Assembly (NCBI GenBank): GCA_001600095.1
Contig: BCIX01000002.1
Location: 186,001 to 250,000, forward strand
Direction: 5' to 3'
Source of the DNA: Bullera alba
Taxonomy: Eukaryota; Basidiomycota; Tremellomycetes; Tremellales; Bulleraceae
DNA: 64,000 bases
The notes beneath the pieces are model-generated. The model did not search any database and was not told where the DNA came from. It saw only the letters and a list, made by a program, of their open reading frames with translations. Within the stretch, counting starts at the first letter, position 1, and the number at the start of each line of letters is the position of its first letter. Position numbers and translations under genes: made by a program. Of this stretch, positions 24,944 to 37,041 are shown one piece after another.

Positions 24944-27900
24944 ATGCCTTACTTTGGTAGTCACGAGGAGTCTTCCGGCACAAATCAATCACAAGGTGCC
25001 GCACCCGCCGATGCCAATGCCTCGAGATCTTCAGGCCAAACATCGGCATCTGGCCCATCCAAGGCGAATCGTCCTTCGTCTGTTCGATTGCCGTCACCGG
25101 GACCATCAAGGATGCAACCAAGCTCGCCCCGGATCCAATACTCGAGCTCTCATCAGCGCAACGCAAGCGCTCAAACGCCTTCGGGACCCATGTCAAACGA
25201 TGGCGGATGGTCTCCGTCCTATGTCGCCCCGGGACCGATGAGCCCAAGCGCAAGCGGCAATCTTGGAACCAATTCGTTCATCTTCCCCATCCGATCCGTC
25301 TTTCAAGGTATCAATCCGTCTTCAGACCAAGGGCAGGGTGGAAGCCAGCAAGGGACGCAGGGAGATCAGAAAAGCGGACCTTCAAACTTGAATCGAAGGC
25401 CTTCGGGCGCTCAGAGGGCGGTCTCACGGAGCGACGCTTACGACGGCAGCTCGCGAAGGCCGTCTCGAGCCTCAATAGCTGAGGGTCATGATGACGATTT
25501 CATGGCATCGGGAACAGACGTAGTGGGGATCTCCACCATCGCTCAAATGCTAGAAGGTGTGGAGATGGGCGGCGGAGGAGGCGGATCGTCCGGAGGGTTC
25601 AGTAGCATGAGCAAAATCGACGAGAAGGAAGATGGTGCGAAGCGGACAACAGGACACGCAACGTTCACCGGCCGTCAAACCCAATCGAAACCGCTGCCGA
25701 GTCGAGATCGAGACGATCACCGCCCCGCCTCCACAAACGTAACACCAGTCACCACAGACCCTCCTCGTCCACCTCATGGCTTCTTCAGTGCTCCCCTGCG
25801 AGGCGGGGAGAGGGCAGATACAGATCCTTTCTCCGATTTCGCCAAAGAAGTTCGGCGTTCAAGCGACGGTGACGAGCTATCGACTCGCGGCCCCTTCCAC
25901 ACCTTTACGTCGCAGTCGTCTATCAGTGGAGACGAACCAGGATCGTCATTGCGCGATGGATCGGCATCCCATCAACCATCCCGTCCGACAGTGACCCAGG
26001 CCGATTCCGGCGAGACGATCCCTGGCCGATATGCGGAAGCCGAGGAGAGACCGGAAAACGACTCGGCCAATGCGCCCGACAACGGTCTCCTGGACAAAAG
26101 CAAGCCGCCGGTGGGTCAGCCTTCAGAGCCTGCCACCGGCATCAACTTCAGAGATCGACCCGGGACCACGACTGGCGAGGAACAGTCGTATGACCAGGTT
26201 GATAGCAGTAAGAATGTGGACACAAAGCCAAGGACCTTCGCCACTGCTCGAGCGCCAAAACCCGATTCGACTACCCAGCAACCTGAGCTACTGCAGCCTC
26301 GACCTCATCGTGTTGGAAGGACCGGCAGTTCAGTCTCAAGTCACGGGACATCGACCAACCGCCAGCACGGCGTGACCAACCTCGAGCACGACGAACAAGG
26401 CGAACCGAACGTGGTGAACGATTACAGCGGAATCGTCCGACTCGCGGATATCGGGTCGCACTCTTCAATGATGGGCACTGGCACTGGTACTGGCACTGGC
26501 AGTGGACAAGGCTCCGGTGTAGGCGGTCAATCATCCAATGTCAAGCAATCCAGGAAGCACAAGAAGGAGCGGCCGATCGCGGAGAATTCTTCGTTGTCGA
26601 GCGGTGGTCCGACCGGTGCCCGACTAGCTCAGCAGCAGAGAGAGGTCAAGGACAACAACTCGCGCAACACTGTCCAAAACTTTGTCAATCAACAAGCCCA
26701 TACAACAAATATGTTGGATCCCAATGCCCCGACTCCATCACCGACACCGCTCAGTCAGTCCGAAGACAGCGAGACCGACGGAGACAATGAGAGGGCTGCC
26801 GACGAGCGCGATTCGGCCCAGAGCAGCGATGTCGAGGCCAAGTGGGGCGCACGATCCGAGTCCTCTTTGAGTGTCCGCGAGAGTAGCGAGATGGCGACAG
26901 CATCAACCGACGATGACGATTCGCGATCACGAAGTCAGGCCACGGACGCCAAAACCAAGGACGAGCCTATTGTCACGTTCCGATTCGAGCATGTGGCGAC
27001 AGACGACGGCCATCACGTTGTCGTTGGTCGAGAAGGCATTCTGCAGCGATGCGAGGATGAACCCATCACCACACCCGGAGCCGTTCAGGGCTTTGGTGTA
27101 TTGATCGTGCTCGAGGAAGACTACGAAGCCGAGACTCTTATAGTTCGTCAAGTGTCAGAGGTGAGTCCAGCTCTTATCGTGACAATTTGGCCTTTCCCGC
27201 TCATGCCTGACTATTACTGTAGAATGCCACCGAACTTATCGGTCTTTCGCCGAGATACCTGTTTGGACTTGATTGCTTCACCCGTCTTCTCACCGAAGAG
27301 CAGGAAGACATCCTACGGGACAACATCGAGTTCCTGCCCGACAGCGAGAGTGGCCGCGGATCAGTTGAGCAAGAAGGCCCTCAGGTCTTCCTGCTCTCTG
27401 GATTCGGTGAACCAGGAAGCGAGGAGGATGAGGATGCCGACAGTCAGGGCGAGGCCTCGAATCGTCGTCGAGAATGGACCTGTTGGGTCGCCGCTCACCG
27501 ACCTCAACAACCGACGTGGAACAAAATCGATGAAGCTGGTCAACCGATTCCACCCCCCGAGTTGATTGTGCTCGAGTTTGAGCTCGAGAGGGACATCTAC
27601 AACCCTCTGATGCAGGCGTTCGACAGATCCGATTACGCCGAAAGCGACACTCCCGATTCCGGCAGTCAGACGACGTTGAGTCGAGGATCTGGTCCGGGCC
27701 GAAGCAGCAGTTTCGGCAGTGGCGGCAACAATCAAGCCTCTGATGGCTCACTCACGACTGTGGCCTCGACACCCACGCCTCGACCGGGCCTCAACACTGC
27801 CGATAGCGGCGAGTCTGGCTCGAGTGGGTCAATGACAACGGCACAAGTACAAACCAAGTCGTCGGGCCAGACAACTCAAAACAGCGGGTCTACCATTCGT

Positions 27901-30900
27901 ACATCGCGCGGTACAGGAGGCCACAAGCCACAAGGTCTCGAGGGTATCGAGGTCGATCACCCCTTGGAGCGGATCATCGAGTCAACGACAAACCACGCCA
28001 AACCGCTGAGAGCTCTGGAGCGAATGAGACGCAACGGACCTTTCGGCGAGTCCGGTTCTGGTCGCGGCTCTGTCGGAGGTTCGGGCAGTGGAAGGACGTC
28101 CAGGGGTGGCACGCGGTCGAGACGATCTCAGAGACGCCAGCAAGGCTCTGCTACGGGAACAATGGATGTTTTCGCCGTTTTGGGACAGATCAACGAACAA
28201 CTCGGCGGAGCTACCGACCTCGAGGCCTTTCTCAAGATCACTGTCGGTGTCATTCAGGATCTTTGTCGGTTCCACCGGGTCTTGATCTACCAATTCGACG
28301 AGGCGTACAACGGACAAGTCGTGGCCGAGCTCGTCGAGTGGGGCAAGACCAATGACCTGTACAAGGGTCTTATGTTCCCTGCTGCGGACATCCCGGCCCA
28401 AGCTAGGCAGCTGTACAAGATCAACAAAGTCCGTATGCTGTACGACAGGAGTCAGACAACTGCTAGATTGGTCTTGAGGAGCAAAGAGGATCTCGACCAC
28501 CCACTCGACATGACGCATTGCTACCTTCGAGCAATGTCGCCCATCCACATCAAGTGTGAGTCGGGCCCAGACTCAGTCATGGAGATATCGCTGACAGTAC
28601 CTTGATAGACCTCGCTAATATGCACGTGCGATCGTCCATGTCGGTCTCGATCATGGCGTTCGGTCAGCTCTGGGGTCTCATCGCGTGCCATTCATATGGC
28701 CACCACGGCACTCGAGTCTCGTTCCCCGTTCGACAGATGATGAGGATCTTGTCAGATTCGATCTCGCGAAATATCGAGAGGCTGTCGTACGCTCAGCGTC
28801 TTCATACAAGGAAGCTTGTGAGTATGACTGGGAGATGCAGCTAGCATCGTCGCTGACCAATTCCCCAGATTTCCACGATTCCCACGCAGCAACACCCTAC
28901 GGGATACATTGTGTCCAACGCCGACGATCTTTTGGAGATCTTTGATGCCGACTCTGGACTTCTTGTCATTGGAGACGGATGCAAGCTACTTGGAAAGTGA
29001 GTCGCAGCTTTGGACGTGACAAGAGTAGCGCTGATCTTGTCGATAGCAATGAGCAAGGTACAGCCATGCTGGCAATCGCCGAATTCCTGCGGATAATGAA
29101 GTTTGAGTGAGTAGCCTCAGATCGCCACTCAAGGCGCAATGCTTATGTCTATCAGCACTCTCAAAGCCTCGAACCATCTCGCCAAAGATTACCCCGATCT
29201 CGTCTTGCCCCGAGCGCAAGACACCATCGCCGGCTTGCTCTTTGTTCCATTGACCGCCAAGGCTGGACAAGACTTCATTGTGTTCTTGCGAAAAGGACAG
29301 GTGAGGGAAGTCCAGTGGGCGGGAAAGCCGTACAAGGACGAGACGTCTGGATCGTCAGCAAGTCTCGAGCCGAGAAAGTCTTTCAAAACTTGGTCCGAAA
29401 CGGTCATTGGTCGAAGTCGAGTCTGGACGGACGATCAGCTCGAGTCGGCCGGAGTTCTCGCTTTGATCTATGGTAAATTCATCCAAGTATGGAGAGAGAA
29501 GCAAACGGCCATGGCAAGCAATCAACTTACCGCTATTCTCTTGTCCAACACGAGTCACGCGGTGCGAACGCCATTGTCGCAGATCATCAACACGCTCGAG
29601 TTGGCACTCGCTGGCAACATCGACGACGACACGAGACACATGCTCGAGAACAGTCACCAAGCATCGCGAGCATTGTTGTTCCACGTTCACGACCTGCTCG
29701 ACCTGACTCGAATCGAGACTGGAAACGAGACTGCCTTCAACGATCCCTTCGATTTGCGCCAGAGTATCAACGACGCTGTCCGGTTATACCAGACGGAGTC
29801 TACGAGACGAGGACTCGAATTCAAGGTTGTCATGGCAGACGACCTGCCCGCCTCGGTCATTGGGGATTCGCGAAAGATCAAGACGGTCATCTCGAACCTG
29901 GTCGCCAACTCTGTCAAATTCACAGAGGAGGGTTATATCGAAGTCTACTGCGGTATCCAAAAGTACGCGGATGGACAGTCGAGGGAAGTCACCTTGAACG
30001 GATTTGTGCCTATCGAGATCGTCATCTCCGATTCTGGATGCGGTATTCCCAACGACAAGCTCGGCGCCATGTTCGTCACGCTAGAAGGCGCGGAGGAGAT
30101 GAAGGCCTCATCGGACAATACCGGTCTGGGACTCGGCCTGGCGGTCGTCGCTCGAATCGTTGAACAACTCCAAGGACAACTTCGAGCCGAATCCGAGGTC
30201 GGCGTTGGGACGAGATTCTTCTTCACCCTTCAAATGCTGGCACGCAACGAAGAGGCGTCGTCGTTGAACCTCAGAACCGCGTCCGATCTATCGGATATCG
30301 AATCGGATCTAGACGCTCGAGGTGTTGTTCGCCACAGAGGTTCTTCCGGATCCGGTGGGTCGATCCTCTCCGCAGGCGGTCGCTCCAGCGGTGGCAGCAT
30401 GGTGTCAAAGGCGGCTAGTGAGATCGACTCGTTTGTCAACGATTTCGCCTCGTCGCACATGATGGGACCTGTGAGCGCGGACGATAAACGATTGGTCGAC
30501 GCAGAAGCTCGAATGTCCAGACCGGGCACATTCCCAGTCACCGATAGTTCGTACCCCGTTCGACCGTCGAGAATGGACGACAATGCGGAGCAAAACGCCG
30601 AGTCTCCTTCGCCTGTCAGTACACCAATGTTATCGGGACCGCCATCCTCGCCCAAGCAGATCCAAAGCTCGGGTTCGACTTCCAGCCTTCGACCATCCAG
30701 GCCGGCAAAGGGCATGCAGAGAGGTTATAGCTATCATTTCACCTCGTCCCCAGTGCAATCGCCAAAGTCGCCCCAGGTGCCACCGGGCACTGGCTCGCGA
30801 CACAAGAAAAGCCCTTCTATCGCCTATGACCCTTCGCAATTGTCCGAAAAGGAGGCCGGAAAGACCAGAGGAGACAAGAACCTTCGGATCCTGGTCGTCG

Positions 30901-31560
30901 AGGATGATCCGATCAACTCGCAGATCCTGCAAAAGAGGCTAAAGATGGACAAGCATATTGCCATTCCGGTGACAAATGGCCAAGAAGCGGTGACATTCCT
31001 GCGAGAGGATCGGGATATCGACTGCGTCTTGATGGACATCCAGTGAGTCTTGAAAGCCTTGACTCCTTGAGTGTGTGCTGACCGGCATGCGCTAGAATGC
31101 CCATTATGGACGGAAGGACATCAGCCAATGAGATTAGAAAGCTCGAACACTCGAGTGAACAATCGGACGATATCACCCCACTCAGGATCGACGGCCGGAT
31201 CCCTATTCTTGCCGTCAGCGCGTCGCTGTACGAGAGTGATCGCAGCAACTTGGCCCAAGACTTTGACGGGTGGTTGTTGAAGCCTCTTGGTAAGTATAGA
31301 AATCTGTTGACTTGTTGGTCATCGCGTGCTGACGCGCGAATCCATAGACTTCCTCAGAGTGCGGACACTTCTGACGGCACTGGAGGACCCGAGCAAGCGG
31401 TCGAAAGAGGTCTACCAGCAAGGACAATGGGAGAAGGGCGGTTTCTTCAAAGGTGAGCCGAGGCGGAGATGCTTGATGTAAGAAAAGTGCTGACCATTTG
31501 GCCTCAGCGGACGCTTCATGGGCGCAGAATCACTTGGAGAGGTCGTACACGGCGGATTGA
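24944..31560 (+). CDS. Fungal phytochrome, hybrid histidine kinase
   Basis: Red/far-red photoreceptor binding a linear bilin and signalling through a His-Asp phosphorelay. Exons 24944-27160, 27223-28555, 28609-28817, 28869-28996, 29047-29106, 29156-31042, 31096-31289, 31348-31452, 31508-31560 all join in frame: 2061 aa. Order: disordered S/G/T-rich extension (1-675); PAS with the bilin-attachment Cys703 in RCEDEPITTPGAVQGFG; a low-complexity insert (about 865-1040); GAF with the PASDIP-type motif FPAADIPAQARQLY (about 1124) and MTHCYLRAMSPIH; PHY with tongue motif EPRKSF; HisKA with His1450 in SHAVRTPL; HATPase (NLVANSVKFT, SDSGCGIP, GLGLGLAV); a second Ser-rich linker; receiver with DD pair, Asp1943 in VLMDIQMP and the K in WLLKPL. 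The acidic residue usually next to the phospho-His is Ala here. This is larger than most fungal phytochromes because of the disordered parts. Confidence 0.96.
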
Positions 31561-32521
31561 GGCGCTACCAGCATCAAGATCGGGATACAACACCAACAAC
31601 AGCATTGAATCGCAGGACATAAAGAGACTCATCAGATAATCGTGACTCGGAAAAGACGCCAGCGCGCAGGCATAGAAACGAGATACAAGTCTCGTAGGCA
31701 AAACAGATCGCCTTGTATGTAACACATAGGGGGTTCAAGGCATTTTCTTCATCTCTGTTCTAAAGACACTACTTGTTACTATATTGTAACCAGACTACTT
31801 CATACATACACGCATGCAGTACACTTGTCTCTGGCTCCCAGTCCACGACCCGACTCTGAGCAGTGGCTTCGGCGCGATAGAGCTGGGTGAAGACCTGGGA
31901 AGACGCGTCAGAGGTGAAATGGCACGATTAAGGTTTCGGCAAGTCGCGGCGAGGAAAAGGAACGCAGAGCGCGTCTGGCACATCTTACGTTGTGCTCCAA
32001 GTCATCGTCCCTTGTTCTCTCTGGCGCTGCGCTCCATAGGCTGCGCTAGGCTGCGCTGGACGACATTGCCGATAAACTCTGACACGTTGTTCGAATCACA
32101 CGCCGCCGACGCCAATCTCGAACAAGGCAGCAGTGGACAAAGGAGCCTGCGAGAGCCCTGGTTCTGTGCCCTGAGGTGATACGCGACTGACTTGTTCTTT
32201 TTTGACCCTCGATTCCAATTTGCCTTTCGCGACGCGCCATTCGAGCGGCAGTTGATTGCGAGGGGCAAGATACAAAAGTAATTGACCGATCTGTGTTGTT
32301 GTTGGTCTTCATCTCAACTGTCATTACCTTCCCCTCCGTCTATCTAGCTGTGCTAGCCTTGTCATTCTTAGCTGGTCTTTGAACAACACTCCCCCTCGCC
32401 CTTCAGTCCTCTCGCTCGTGTCCCGTCCGCTGGTATTCGGATCACTATCTCTATCACGTCTCGATCACTAGTTCACTCTTGCACTCATTCTCGCACTACC
32501 GTACCAAGCCCTACAGTCACG
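31561..32521. other. Spacer, nothing recognised
   Basis: Phytochrome 3' flank and promoter of the secreted-protein gene. The part before 32522 is CT-rich (CTCTCGCTCG, CTCTATCACG), typical of a fungal 5' UTR. A local GGCTGCGCT repeat lies near 32038-32060. Confidence 0.4.
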
Positions 32522-33135
32522 ATGCGAGCTTGCACTTTCGCCTTCTACCTCTCCCTCCTCACGCCCGTCCTTGCCGGTGAGTACTCCACGACGGCTCTGG
32601 GTTCGCTGCTAAGCTTCTCTCTTAGCTCCCTTGGCCATTCCTGAAGCTGTGGCCGCACCGGCGTTGATCGCCGACGGCTCTGCCTCCTCCGCACCACTGG
32701 TCGTTCGATCGTTCGTCGAGCGGGAGGATGATGAAGCAGAGGAAGGAGCGCTCGCTGCCTTTGTCGCCGATGAGGACGATAAAGTCTCCGAAGACGCCTG
32801 TTCCGCCGTCTGCGCTACGCATTACATTGCCGGCGCCAAGACCGAACGAGAGGCGCTGTGCTCGCCCAAAGGTCTCCAAAACACCCGTGAGTCTGCGTGG
32901 CAATGGTGCATATGTGGGCATGAGCTAAGAGTGAATGGTGTAGTGGACTGCGCGCTCTGCATCGACAACACGTGGCCGGATACAACGTGGCAAGAGAGCG
33001 CAATGGCAGAGTACGAGCGAATCGTAGAGGCCTGCGAGCAGGCCCCACAAAAGTGAGCAGAGTCGCACGAGCTTCAAATTGAAGAATCGTGCTGATGCTT
33101 TGTTCAGGGTTCTGCGAAAGAGCAACAGGAAGTAG
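32522..33135 (+). CDS. Small secreted cysteine-containing protein
   Basis: Exons 32522-32576, 32626-32886, 32944-33052 and 33108-33135 in frame; 150 aa. A classic signal peptide (TFAFYLSLLTPVLA) ends right at the first intron. The middle is acidic (EREDDEAEEGALAAF) and the C-terminal half has paired cysteines: C-x3-C, C, then C-x2-C and a final C in VEACEQAP. The layout resembles the Cys-rich module of the GPI-type protein at 38628-39622 (C-x2-C, about 30 residues, then C), so they may be distant relatives. No enzyme motif. A secreted or wall-associated role is inferred from the signal peptide only. Confidence 0.75.
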
Positions 33136-33364
33136 AGGCCAGTCGTTGACGATCGGCTCGAGCTCTGCAAGCAACACCTGGGCTTGGTCCCACATCACCA
33201 CACAATTCGTTCCCGACCGACATTCGTTTTTGGCTTTTTAGGATTATCAGAACATCTCTTTTATCGGCTGTGCCTGTATGAAGATGATCTCTTTGATGCC
33301 TTTGCCTACCGCCCGCACGAACCCATAATGCCCAAATGATCCTTCCTAACTCCTGATGCGATCT

Positions 33365-34423
33365 TCAACGCCATATCGACTTGTGTATGAACCATAAGGA
33401 CCACGCTATGCTCAGCAGTGAATATAGACCGAAGCTACTTGCTACTGATGAGCATGCCGAGCCATCTAGAATGAAGTCAGGGGCGTCCATAGCGGGCAGC
33501 GTGGTGCTAAAGCGATCAATCGTCAGTACCCATCAGTGGCTCGCGAGGTCCGCAACGTACAGGATCCTGGGCGATTGATTAGGATCAGTCACAATCACCG
33601 TGCCGTCAGCGCTACTTGAAGAGCTTGATTGCGTTGTGCTGCTTGACGACATTGAAGACGCTCGTGTGGGCCCAACAGACGCAGAAGTAGCACTTGTGCC
33701 GCCCGAAGATGATATGAATGCGAGTCGCATTCGTTCAGCTTCAGCCGGGTCCATGCCCATGGGCACGCCGTCGACGAGGATGTAGTCTAGGTCGAGGTCT
33801 GGTCATCCCATATCAGTTGTCTGTGATGGCGAGGCACAGTAGGTAGATGTACTCACAGATTTTGCTGGGGTCTGGAGTTCCATATTGAACCTCGTTGGTG
33901 ACTGTGACACTATGCTCTCCCTGGACCAAGCCTCTGGAAGAGAACAACAATTCGTCGATGTGTTCGTACACGTTATACCCGTTGAAATGCTGTTTCTCCC
34001 CTCCGTCTAGTGAGACCGAGTAATAGTTGTGGCTACACCCAGGTCAGAAATGCAACACCCGAGGTAGAGGTACTGGAGACGGACGAGCCAGAGTATGGTC
34101 TAAAAGAGGGGGTCACTCACTTGAATCGCTTTGCTCCATACAGATAGATATCCCCGCCGGTCCAATTGAAAGTGAGATAATCCCCGTCGTGCGTCGTGGT
34201 AGTGTACGTCGAATTCCAATAGTAAGGCGTCATGATATCATCGTTCCCTGCCGTCAGGTCAGTCCGACCTCTCGCTCTGCGGGAAACGGGGAGGTGGGTT
34301 AGACTTACCTATTCCCTCGAACATCCAGGAGCCGGTGTATGTGATCCAAGGGCTGGTGCTGTCCAGAGTCAAGTTGTTGCCTGGGACATTCGCCGCATCG
34401 TTGCCCATCAAGCCGACTGGCAT
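33365..34423 (-). CDS. Two-module surface protein with hydrophobic C-terminus (intact paralogue)
   Basis: Exons 34309-34423, 34121-34247, 33857-34032, 33561-33798 and 33365-33506 join in frame; 265 aa. An apparent stop at the end of the fourth block is removed by a 54-nt intron (GTACGT, branch TACTGAC, acceptor TTTAG). The last exon is strongly conserved in the left copy, confirming it. The ectodomain follows the common basidiomycete pattern of two galactose-binding-like beta-sandwiches (STSPWITYTGSW; TFNWTGGDIYLYG; YYSVSLDGG; ELLFSSRGL; HSVTVTNE; DLDYILVDG). A Ser-rich linker and a C-terminal hydrophobic stretch (FGLYSLLSIAWSLWFI) follow, fitting a GPI signal or tail anchor. No signal peptide is visible, so an upstream exon may be missing. 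Function unknown. Confidence 0.8.
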
Positions 34424-35133
34424 CTTGAATGCTCGACCTCAGTCGCACACAGTCGTAAGATCTCTGGGTGTTGGTAGTTGGTGAATGAATCAAAGTATAG
34501 AGCGTGGGAAAAAATCGGTGAGAGCGCTGGAGGAGTGGACGCAGTGCCAGTGAGATGTATCACCTAAGATGGACTCAGCTCCCATGAAGCCGATGATCTT
34601 CACATGGGATCCTTTGTATGTTGTTTAAAGGAGGGAGAGAGGTCCGCAGGACAGTGACGTTTCCTTTCATCGATTCGCGGAGCGGAACAGGTGATGGGCG
34701 AGTGGATGCTTGGATGACCTGAAATCGAGTCGATCACACAGACGGGTTTCGATTGGCGTCGGAAGGCAGCTGGGATAAGATAGTAGTGTTGCGAGTGCCG
34801 CGTCCACGTCGGACAAGTAGGACTTTGCGAAACGGAATGAAGTAGTCAGCCTTCTGAAATCTGAGATGGAGAGCCCAGGTTTGATTGTTGCTTGAGATGC
34901 GTCTTAGTATCCCACAGCCAGTGTAAGTACCCGATCCACAATGGTCCTAGAACTACATTCGTTTCATCATCCCCCACTCTGCGGACTGCTTCCGTACTAC
35001 GAAGGCATTCTGTCGGGGTTCGCCAGCGACCCAGCTCCTTGCTGCAGTGGCTCAATAGGCGGCAGGTTCTACGATCAGTCAGCTTAGACTCCCACTCTGT
35101 TCAAAGCTCTCTCGTTAACATACCGACTCTGCT
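34424..35133. other. Spacer within the duplicated block
   Basis: 5' flank of the surface-protein gene. The stretch to about 34790 is shared with the left duplicate; the rest is not. It includes the conserved GGATCCTTTGTA and GTTTCCTTTCATCGATTCG blocks, which may be regulatory because they resist divergence. No gene seen. Confidence 0.4.
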
Positions 35134-35641
35134 TCAAGCTCCGCCTAGATTGACAATTGCATCAGCTATCTTTCCTTCGACTAAAAACGATTTACCCACC
35201 GCTTTCCGCTTCATCGCACGGACCGTGAACCCATGTATTATCAACACAACTCCGTATACCTATCATCACGACCATTAGCAAAGCCCACACTGACCGAGGT
35301 CCGGCGAAACTCACCGTAAGAGCAACACAAGTCCACACTATTCCCCGTTGGACGTAATCCAGCCATGTGAGCTCGGGACCCGTCGGCCTGATCACCAATG
35401 GCTTTCTTGGGGGTAGTCTCTTTCTGACCATCTCTGGGCTCTCAACAGGCGTTTTAGGTGTAACGGGTGTAGCGGGCGTGACGGGTTCAGCAGCGGCATG
35501 AGGAGGCGAAAGAGGCGGAGGAGGGGGTGAAGTTACATTTTGGTGAAGGCTGGATCGGATGGCGAAAGTTCTGGTCTGTCGAAATACAGGGAGCGAGGGT
35601 CGAGCAGTGCTCAGTGCGAGTCTCTGCAGTGGGCTGATCAT
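35134..35641 (-). CDS. Small, probably mitochondrial single-span membrane protein
   Basis: Exons 35315-35641 and 35134-35259, joined in phase 0 across a 55-nt intron; 150 aa. The N-terminus is basic and amphipathic without acids (SPLQRLALSTARPSLPVFRQ), as expected for a matrix-targeting sequence. A Pro-rich linker (TPATPVTPKTPVESP) and one membrane span (IVWTCVALTVYGVVLIIHG) flanked by basic residues follow. The family is not recognised. Size and layout resemble accessory or assembly factors of inner-membrane complexes, but that is only analogy. The gene lies in the part of the duplicated block that is absent from the left copy. Confidence 0.65.
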
Positions 35642-35914
35642 GCTGGCAGGCTTTGTGATCTGTGTATCGAAGACTCAATGGGTGAAGATGGCCGACTTTG
35701 ATGTATCGAAAGAAACGAGTTGGAGATCGATGACTACGACTTGTCACGTGACTTGACATCCTCGATCTTTCAGATCGCCTCGATGTCATACGTCGCTGGC
35801 TCGCTGCAGAGCTATACATCCTACGCTACATCCACACTTGTACCAACTCGAACACAATACGCACAAGCTCACATCGCTCATCGCATCAGCAGCCCTCTCG
35901 GAGCTTCACTCAAC
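35642..35914. promoter_or_regulatory. Bidirectional promoter region between two small genes
   Basis: 273 bp separate the divergent starts at 35641 (minus) and 35915 (plus). Both products look small and one looks mitochondrial. Shared regulation is possible from the layout; no specific site is identified. Confidence 0.4.
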
Positions 35915-36444
35915 ATGTCCCGACTAAATCAGCTCCTGACACTCGCTCGATCGCTACCGCCAACTCCGATGAGAGTCGCCGGTTCACCCCAGCTGTCAGA
36001 TGCCATCGAGGCTATCGCGAACCGATCGTTCCCCACCCAGCCCTCTACATCAGCCTCCACATCCGCTCTACCACCCTCTGGGTCCCCTGCAGCAGTGACG
36101 CAGGCCGGCGACTCGAATACCACCGGTCCAGTCGGCAGTCAACCAAGCACACCGGAGGTCACGCTGGGTCCAGGGGAGGAGAGGGCGATCGACGGCATGA
36201 TTCAGGTCATCCAGAGGCTAAAGTCGGATCAGCACGCGAGGCAGGTGAGTCCAGTCTTCGTTCATGTAGTGGTGCGATCACTTGACTGACACAGTCGGTG
36301 TAGTACCCATTGAGCAATCGACTCCTGAGGCCCGCACAGGATCCAGTGTACTACAAGCGATTGGTGGACGGTGTGTATCTGGCCAAACAGGGAAAGAAGA
36401 GGAGTTTCTGGAAACGATTCTTCCAGGTCAGAGGGGAGGCGTAA
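35915..36444 (+). CDS. Small basic hypothetical protein
   Basis: Exons 35915-36244 and 36304-36444 in phase 0; 156 aa. The N-terminal part is helical (RLNQLLTLARSLPPTPMRV, then QLSDAIEAIA), the middle is S/T/P-rich, and the C-terminal part is conserved-looking and basic (DPVYYKRLVDGVYLAKQG, then KRSFWKRFF). No domain recognised. A small mitochondrial or ribosome-associated protein is possible from its basic termini. A decayed copy of its first about 80 bp lies at 13029-13110. The ATG is the first in the frame and coincides with the homology. Confidence 0.6.
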
Positions 36445-37041
36445 GGACGCTGTTGAAACGGAACAGAAAGAGCGGTGTAGTACCACATGTATCGATACGG
36501 GAACAATTACGAGCGATCTGATGCCCAGGAGTCCACGGGACAAGCCGAGGAGGCTATCTCACGGCGCTGCTGGCTAGCCTTGCCTGGACTGTTGATCGTT
36601 ACCAGCGTCAGTGTCAAGAATGGACCAAAAAGGCCAGAATGTCAATGCACAGTGATCGGCATCGGACGGAAAACGGGATATCAAAGGAATAGCTTCCAGT
36701 AGCTGACCGGTGACTCCCAGAAAGGCACTCAAAGACCCAGCCTGGATTTCTGGGACAAAGGACAGAAGAGGGGGATGGCCATTGTTCCAATGACGATCGC
36801 TCCATCGTGAGAATTATGGTAAGCGCAACTGACATTCCCTCATATTGCTTGCCGGTCAATCCGGCGTCCAACATTGTCATTGTTCATATATCCAGATATC
36901 CGAGTCGGCAAGCTAATGAGGGTACATACGAACCCATTGACTGAGAACAGTGACTGAAGGCAGTGTTCACATCGAAAACCAAGCAAGGAATCTGAGGGCA
37001 TAGGAGACAGGCGGCCTAATCAGCAAACAAGTCGACAGAGG
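36445..37041. other. Spacer, nothing recognised
   Basis: 3' flank of the small gene and promoter of the surface protein at 37042. Short overlapping frames only. Confidence 0.4.

Larger units (their letters stand above)
33206..36000. repeat. Right copy of the segmental duplication
   Basis: Direct counterpart of 11366-13112. It contains the intact surface-protein gene and its 5' flank. It also has a segment missing from the left copy (about 34790-35905, with the gene at 35134-35641). Its right edge lies within the first exon of the 35915 gene. Confidence 0.85.

Noticed and set aside
27290..27751. 153-codon minus-strand ORF inside the phytochrome region
   Set aside because: Mirror of the Ser/Arg codon-biased phytochrome exon; Cys/Arg-rich chance frame.
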